Positions 59,328-64,000 of a DNA stretch of 64,000 bases are shown here, piece after piece. The stretch is from a virus. Under the pieces are notes generated by a model, which had not been told where the DNA came from, searched no databases, and saw nothing but the letters and a program-made list of their open reading frames with translations. Positions within the stretch are counted from its first letter, which is position 1; the number at the start of each line of letters is the position of its first letter. Both the position numbers and the translations under genes were made by a program. The DNA is taken from the IMG/VR virus record IMGVR_UViG_3300025581_000001, positions 56,727-120,726 of that record; one strand, given 5' to 3'.

Positions 59328-61388
59328 ATGAATCTTGCAAGCGCAGTCGCGATAGTCGCCGGTGGGCCGGGCTCAGGTCGCAAGCCAGAGTTCGGTTCAC
59401 CGCAGTCTAAGAAGGCTGCGTGGCTCGATAAGCGACAGACGTCGATCTTCGGCCCCAAGCATGCCGAGGAGATACAGAAGAACGCCAAGCTGAAGAAGGA
59501 TCTGGATGCGTTCGGCACTGCCACTGGAGTGACCAAGGCGTGGGACACGCGAGGGCGCGGTCGGACTGGTGAGTTAGACTCACTGCGCGACTTGCACGAT
59601 GGCATTAAACAAATGCTGCTAAGTGGCAACCATGAAGAGATGTTTCAGGCGCAGCGTTCCAAGATGGCAGCATTGGTAGACGGTGCGAGAAAAGTTGCGT
59701 CCGATGCGCCGATGATTAAGATGGCGAGTCAGCAGATGGCGCGAGCCAATAGCTTCGCTCGTCAGGGCGACCACAAAATGGCGCTGGCCTATCAGGACTC
59801 TGCGCTGACGGCGGTGCACCACTGGTTGAATGGGCGACAAGGAACCCTGAACGCGAGTAGTGGTTGGATAGGCTTCGACTTCGACGGCACGCTGGCCGAT
59901 GCGGTGATTCCGTTCGATCCGGCCAAGACCGGCAGGCCGATCAAGAAGATGCTCGACCTGCTCAAGGCGTACCTGAAGCAGGGCACTGAGGTGAGGATAT
60001 TCTCTGCTCGCGTGGGCAATGACCCTGTGGGCCGCGATGCGATAGACAAGTGGTGTTTGAAGTACGTCGGGCGCAAGCTGCCCATCACCGACAAGAAAGA
60101 CCACCTGATGATGAAGCTTTATGATGACAAGGCGGTGAACCCCAAGGACTTGAGTGCGGGCGGGCCGGGCAGTGGTAGGCATAAGGAAGTATGGGATATG
60201 ACTCGTTCGGAGTTTGCTGGAACAAAAGCATTTGGACATCCGATGGGTACCAAAGGTGGGCAGTCAATTGCGGAGACATTTCAGAAAGTGGGGGATGCGA
60301 CTCAGGGGCGTGATAATGCAATACGAAATGCTCTTGCAAAGTTCCCCGATGGAACTGAGATAAAAGGTTGGAAGAAAATCACAACCGGGGGCGATGTATT
60401 TTGGCAGAAGGGTAGTAGAGTGGTGTTCAATTTACATAAAGAGATTGGAACCGATGCTGCTCATCAAGCGGTTCTGAAAGTTAAAGACCTCAAAGCCTAC
60501 GGCACATCCGAAGGCGTGACCAAGTCGTGGGACATCCGTGGCCGCTCGCGAGCACGCGTAGGTGAACTGCTGAAGCAGGGTGGATGGAAGACCAAGTACG
60601 CGTCGACGGAGTGGGCGCAATTCCACCGGCCCGGACAGCCGGGGGTGCTGATAGTGAATCGCTACTTCGACAGGTGGCAGCACAAGGACGACGCAGGCAA
60701 GCGACTGGCGTCGGGTGATAGCTTGGCGTCGCTGGCCGACTATATGGAGAAGCTGCACGGCAAGCAGATGCAAGCTTCCGGTACAAGTGAAGGTGCGAAG
60801 AAGGCGTGGGACACCCGAGGACGTGGCAAGAACACCATGCCAGAGCGCGAGCAGAAAGTGCGGGCCAAGAAGACAGTGCTGCTGCCGTCGGGTGCTATGG
60901 TTTACGTGGGCCGACCGCACGCACCGCAGGACAGGCCACTGACGCCGCCCAAGCAGGGCGTCTACCCGGTCGGCAAGCACGGAGGCTACGGTGGCGTGAA
61001 AGTTTCCAAGGGGCGGCTGTGGCCGGAGCAGGCATACTGGCGCAATGGAGTGCCCGATGCTGGTTTGCATCCTTTGAAGGACAAGTTTACTGAAGCCAAC
61101 CGGCAGTTGAATCCGAAGGACTACACTATCGAGAAGCGCAATGCATACTTGAGTGATCAGTCGACGCAAGTCTACGCAGCGCTCGACCATGCAGGCGATA
61201 GAGGCGCGACTGTGTTCGTCGAGCCTGGCAGGGTTGTCGAGTTCAATCACGACTCGGCAGGCCGCTTGCAGTACGGGCGCAAGCTGCTGCCGTCGCTGGG
61301 CGACACGCAGGTGGTGCGCTTCAACAGCGGACGGGCGCAGTCGACGTTCCTGCGGCAGCGATACGGAATTGAAAAGAAGGAGGAGTAG
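59328..61388 (+). CDS. Modular phage protein with HAD domain and repeated linear motifs
   Basis: 686 residues. A HAD-type phosphatase domain starts at GFDFDGTLAD (~182-191) and runs to ~270. Two GGPGSGR motifs (residues 12-18, 278-284) and three copies of a 17-residue motif G-TxxG-xKxWDxRGR (residues 63-79, 392-408, 485-501) mark module borders. The last ~180 residues form another globular domain with a GDRGATVFVEPG-VV turn. The motifs look like processing or assembly tags of phage head proteins, which is inference. First ATG after the fibronectin gene; ends near a membrane gene. Confidence 0.65.
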   Translation: MNLASAVAIVAGGPGSGRKPEFGSPQSKKAAWLDKRQTSIFGPKHAEEIQKNAKLKKDLDAFGTATGVTKAWDTRGRGRTGELDSLRDLHDGIKQMLLSGNHEEMFQAQRSKMAALVDGARKVASDAPMIKMASQQMARANSFARQGDHKMALAYQDSALTAVHHWLNGRQGTLNASSGWIGFDFDGTLADAVIPFDPAKTGRPIKKMLDLLKAYLKQGTEVRIFSARVGNDPVGRDAIDKWCLKYVGRKLPITDKKDHLMMKLYDDKAVNPKDLSAGGPGSGRHKEVWDMTRSEFAGTKAFGHPMGTKGGQSIAETFQKVGDATQGRDNAIRNALAKFPDGTEIKGWKKITTGGDVFWQKGSRVVFNLHKEIGTDAAHQAVLKVKDLKAYGTSEGVTKSWDIRGRSRARVGELLKQGGWKTKYASTEWAQFHRPGQPGVLIVNRYFDRWQHKDDAGKRLASGDSLASLADYMEKLHGKQMQASGTSEGAKKAWDTRGRGKNTMPEREQKVRAKKTVLLPSGAMVYVGRPHAPQDRPLTPPKQGVYPVGKHGGYGGVKVSKGRLWPEQAYWRNGVPDAGLHPLKDKFTEANRQLNPKDYTIEKRNAYLSDQSTQVYAALDHAGDRGATVFVEPGRVVEFNHDSAGRLQYGRKLLPSLGDTQVVRFNSGRAQSTFLRQRYGIEKKEE

Positions 61389-61435
61389 CTGGTGGTAGCG
61401 AACGTAGAAAATGAATCCTTGGAAGGGGATACTCG

Positions 61436-61804
61436 ATGACCAACAGCGCTACCAACAGCGCACCAGGCAGCAACGGCAATGGCAATATTAAAGGCTTCTG
61501 GCGTGATCTTAGTATGCGCGAGGTTTTTCTATTGTTCCTTGCTCTTGGCCCGTCGCTTTTATTTATTGGTGGAGCTACGTGGCAGTTGCACTCGATTCAG
61601 ACCAACTATGTTACAAAGACCGAATTGCTACTTATGAGCTTAAATAGCCCGCAGGGGGTCACAGCAGAGCAGATTAAGGAACTGACCGATCAGCTTAAGT
61701 CGACATCGCAAGAGGTAGAAGCGTTACGCCAGATTGAAGAAAAGCATACGGCAGAACTGCAAAGGCAGAACGATGCATTACTCAGACAGGAGGGAAGGCG
61801 ATGA
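61436..61804 (+). CDS. Membrane-anchored coiled-coil protein
   Basis: 122 residues: polar Asn/Gly-rich N-terminus, one transmembrane helix (~29-48), then a coiled coil (~75-120). Topology resembles spanin inner subunits or other envelope-spanning phage proteins; no further evidence. GGAAGGGG precedes the ATG; ATGA overlap with the next gene. Confidence 0.6.
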   Translation: MTNSATNSAPGSNGNGNIKGFWRDLSMREVFLLFLALGPSLLFIGGATWQLHSIQTNYVTKTELLLMSLNSPQGVTAEQIKELTDQLKSTSQEVEALRQIEEKHTAELQRQNDALLRQEGRR

Positions 61805-62325
61805 TACATAGATTGGTCGTAGTGGCTATGTTGTGTTTGCCGTTGTTGGCCAGCGATAAGATTAACGACAAGGACAAGATCACGAAGCTGATAGCTTTTA
61901 GGAAGGATTTTGTCGCTAACATCGTTGCTCTACAGGGAGCGGAGACCGAATTGTATGAGCAGCGAGTTCCTGCTGTTCAGAAGGCAAGCGGCGCGTGCTG
62001 GGTCTGCCTGCCACCTTATCTTGCTACAGGGAAAGACGAGAAAGGAGTGTTGGTTTGTAAGGCTGGCGCGATTAGCCCATCAGAACATAAGAGTCTGTCA
62101 TTGCTCATTTCACAGCTGCTTATCACTGAGCGATCTATGCAAGATGCGATCAATGCTGGCAATGCGAAGGTCGCGGTTACCAGGATAGATGTCAGCGACG
62201 TAGCTATGCAGCAGTTGCTCGACAGAATTAAGCTGGTCAAGAATTCGACCAGTAGAGCACAGTTACAGTCTTTAGCGTTGCCAGCAAAGACCACGCTGGT
62301 AACGGCGAAGGCGATTTTGCAGTAA
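61801..62325 (+). CDS. Periplasmic helical protein
   Basis: 174 residues: signal peptide ~1-17, helical body with one CWVC pair (~63-66) and a later Cys near residue 83. Coupled to the coiled-coil membrane protein by ATGA, so the two may form an envelope complex. Function unknown. Confidence 0.6.
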   Translation: MIHRLVVVAMLCLPLLASDKINDKDKITKLIAFRKDFVANIVALQGAETELYEQRVPAVQKASGACWVCLPPYLATGKDEKGVLVCKAGAISPSEHKSLSLLISQLLITERSMQDAINAGNAKVAVTRIDVSDVAMQQLLDRIKLVKNSTSRAQLQSLALPAKTTLVTAKAILQ

Positions 62326-62347
62326 GACAAATGAAAAAGGAGACAAA

Positions 62348-62944
62348 ATGAAATTACGAATCCTGATTGCAGCAGTTATCTTGACCGCCGTGTGCGCGGC
62401 CCAAACCTTAACGCCGGTGGAGCCACCCAAGTTCGAGTTCTTTGCTGGCTATAGTCGGTATATGCCGAGCGTTCATGTCACTGACATGTCATCGCTCCAG
62501 AGCACCGTTATCGGTGGTCTGAATGGTGGCAACGCCAGTCTGGACTTTAACCTGGGGCAGTCGCGCACCTTCGGGATCAAGGCTGACATCAGTGGCTACA
62601 CTACGTCGCACACCTTCCAAGGTATCAGTGGGAGTCCGAACACGTATATGTTCCTCGTCGGCCCGCAGATCAAGAAGCATTCTGGGCGGTTCAACCCGTT
62701 CGCTGAAGCACTGTTTGGTGTAGCTCGCCAGAACTCAGGCTTCACATTCAAAGGTGGATCGGATGCATTTGCTTTGAAATTCGGTGGCGGCATCGACTGG
62801 CAGGTAGCGCACCACTTCTTCATTCGACCTATTCAGGTTGATGGCGTGCTTACTACGTTTGGGAGTGGGACGGCAAACAGTTTCAGCTTCCACAACCGCG
62901 CGATCAGCGCTTCTGTTGGAGCTGGGCTGGGATTCACATTCTGA
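62348..62944 (+). CDS. Outer-membrane beta-barrel protein, host-like
   Basis: 198 residues. Signal peptide ending VCAAQ (~20). Eight amphipathic strands can be traced: FEFFAGYSRY, GGNASLDFNL, FGIKADISGY, YMFLVGPQIK, FNPFAEALFGV, FALKFGGGIDW, FFIRPIQVDGV and a last strand ending in Phe (GAGLGFTF), the outer-membrane insertion signal. This matches the small beta-barrel (PF13505-type) proteins abundant in Acidobacteriota. A phage-coded outer-membrane protein could mask receptors or remodel the host surface. AAAGGAGAC before the ATG. Confidence 0.8.
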   Translation: MKLRILIAAVILTAVCAAQTLTPVEPPKFEFFAGYSRYMPSVHVTDMSSLQSTVIGGLNGGNASLDFNLGQSRTFGIKADISGYTTSHTFQGISGSPNTYMFLVGPQIKKHSGRFNPFAEALFGVARQNSGFTFKGGSDAFALKFGGGIDWQVAHHFFIRPIQVDGVLTTFGSGTANSFSFHNRAISASVGAGLGFTF

Positions 62945-62956
62945 AAGGTGGCTCCA

Positions 62957-63538
62957 ATGAGTCCAATTGCATACGAGCCGTCGCGGACTGAGCATCCCCA
63001 GCGGGTGCTCAGTATCCCGTCGCCTTTGGCGGGGACGTCGTGGGCAGGCAACGAAAGCATCATCGCTGACCTGCTCGACCGCTTTCACGTGGGCCGCAAG
63101 GTCGCATTGGAGTTCGGTGTTGAATTTGGTTACTCGGCGGTTGCGCTGTCGAACTTCTTCGACAAGGTGATTGGAGTCGACACCTTCCTTGGCGACGAGC
63201 ATTCGAACTTTCGGCCCGACTACTCTGATGACGCACGTCGTCTGTGTGCTCCCTATGACAACATCGAGCTGGTGCAGTCATCGTGGGAGGACTGGACGGC
63301 CAATGCAAGCCCGAAAGTAAAGTACGACTTTATCCACATCGACATCGTGCACAACTACCAGCCGACTTTCGACTGTGGGTTGTGGGCGGTCAAGCACGCG
63401 CCGGTCGTCATCTTTCATGACACCCTGAGCTTTCAAGACGTGATGCAGGCCTGTGAAGACTTGGCGGTGCAGTACGAGATGGACTTCTACAACTACGAGC
63501 AGAGCTATGGACTGGGGATTCTGGTTGGTGGCGTATGA
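62957..63538 (+). CDS. Class I SAM-dependent methyltransferase
   Basis: 193 residues. Motif I VALEFGVEFGYSAVAL (~51-66) with FGVxFG in the glycine-loop place, acidic strand VIGVDTF (~72-78), and DFIHIDIVHNY (~123-133) as in the Methyltransf_24 group that acts on small molecules or sugars. Its stop overlaps the glycosyltransferase ATG, so both may modify a surface glycan or a glycosylated protein. Not a DNA methylase: no NPPY/DPPY motif. Confidence 0.65.
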   Translation: MSPIAYEPSRTEHPQRVLSIPSPLAGTSWAGNESIIADLLDRFHVGRKVALEFGVEFGYSAVALSNFFDKVIGVDTFLGDEHSNFRPDYSDDARRLCAPYDNIELVQSSWEDWTANASPKVKYDFIHIDIVHNYQPTFDCGLWAVKHAPVVIFHDTLSFQDVMQACEDLAVQYEMDFYNYEQSYGLGILVGGV

Positions 63539-64000
63539 GCTTCAGCGTCGTAATCTCGGCTGGCAACCCCAGCAACTTGGTGGCCTGCGTTAGAGCAGTT
63601 ATGGATTGCGAACCTGCTCTCGATCCGCAGAAGATCATCGCGGTGCATGACGGTGCGAGGGTGGGGGCTGAAGCTATGCTTCCGCCAGAGGTCACGTGGC
63701 TGGACGCCCCGCTGCCCTTCATCTTCGCACGCAATCTGAACATTGGAATCCGGGCGTGCAGCGACGATGTTGTCATTATGGAGGACGATGGGCTCCTGCA
63801 GACCCCGTCGGGGCTGTCCCTTCTTTCAAGGCACAGCGCCGGATATGGACTGCTGGCCAGCTCTACGAACTACGGGTGCAATCAGCGGCAGTACAGGCAG
63901 CCTGGCGGCGCGATAAGGGAAGAGCCGGGGATGGTGATATGGGTCTGTATCTACGTCCCACGCTCTACGATTGACCTGATTGGGCTGATGGACGAGCGTT
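63535..64000 (+). CDS. Glycosyltransferase family 2-like, 3' end outside window
   Basis: The first 155 residues of a GT-A-type glycosyltransferase: VVISAGN strand, FARNLNIGI (donor-site helix) and VVIMEDDGLL with the acidic DxD-type motif near residue 80. No stop before base 64000. ATG 63535 overlaps the methyltransferase stop (ATGA). Substrate unknown; may glycosylate virion proteins, DNA or host surface. Confidence 0.75.
   Translation, partial: MSFSVVISAGNPSNLVACVRAVMDCEPALDPQKIIAVHDGARVGAEAMLPPEVTWLDAPLPFIFARNLNIGIRACSDDVVIMEDDGLLQTPSGLSLLSRHSAGYGLLASSTNYGCNQRQYRQPGGAIREEPGMVIWVCIYVPRSTIDLIGLMDER

Noticed and set aside
1-64000. CRISPR arrays, transposons, integrase or attachment sites
   Set aside because: No regularly spaced repeats, transposase or integrase motifs were found in the window, so temperate lifestyle is not supported here.

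Overview
This window looks like 64 kb from the genome of a large, virulent-type, tailed double-stranded DNA phage. Every convincing gene lies on the + strand. Genes are tightly packed, and neighbours often share the ATGA or GTGA of a stop/start overlap. Both ends cut genes: a tape measure protein at the left and a glycosyltransferase at the right. Terminase, portal and major capsid genes are not recognisable here and presumably lie outside. No tRNA, CRISPR, transposon or integrase was seen.

The host is probably an acidobacterium (inference). The HAF-type repeats on a tail-tip protein, the 'NxYRG-T-GG' style fibronectin III domains, the many 'WAQ/AAQ' signal peptides and the small outer-membrane beta-barrel all resemble acidobacterial proteins as I know them. 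I ran no database search.

Layout. (1) 1-11.7 kb: tail module with tape measure, large hub/baseplate-like protein, a duplicated-domain protein, and a HAF-repeat protein ending in a hedgehog/intein (Hint) domain. (2) 12.0-14.1 kb: a UvsW-like helicase behind a promoter that would give an almost leaderless mRNA, then small genes. (3) 14.2-42.0 kb: early/replication module. It holds a nearly complete phage replisome: DnaB-like helicase, TOPRIM primase, FEN-type exonuclease, divergent sliding clamp, clamp loader, uracil-DNA-glycosylase/PolA fusion polymerase, gp32-like SSB, RecA/UvsX and a single-chain SbcD-SbcC (Mre11-Rad50) fusion, with ThyX and a cold-shock protein. Three related DNA methyltransferases (one frameshifted), an HNH-type protein, a sigma-like protein, two SLOG-like proteins and many small zinc-ribbon or unknown proteins are interspersed. 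(4) 42.1-48.7 kb: T4-type endolysin, a Cys-rich coiled-coil protein, a strong sigma70-type promoter at 45.01 kb, a terminator at 46.07 kb, and a lipoprotein/holin-like lysis set. (5) 48.7-59.3 kb: a 353-residue unknown protein, then a run of fibre/spike-like and fibronectin III proteins that nearly all start with Sec signal peptides, broken by a solo LuxR-type HTH gene and a DUF6527-like gene lying between two copies of a direct repeat. (6) 59.3-64 kb: a modular HAD-domain protein with repeated linear motifs, membrane/periplasmic proteins, an outer-membrane beta-barrel, and a methyltransferase/glycosyltransferase pair.

The replication genes together suggest DNA synthesis largely independent of the host replisome, with uracil surveillance built into the polymerase chain. 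The most unusual region is 50-63 kb, where a phage appears to encode a set of exported, host-like surface proteins.
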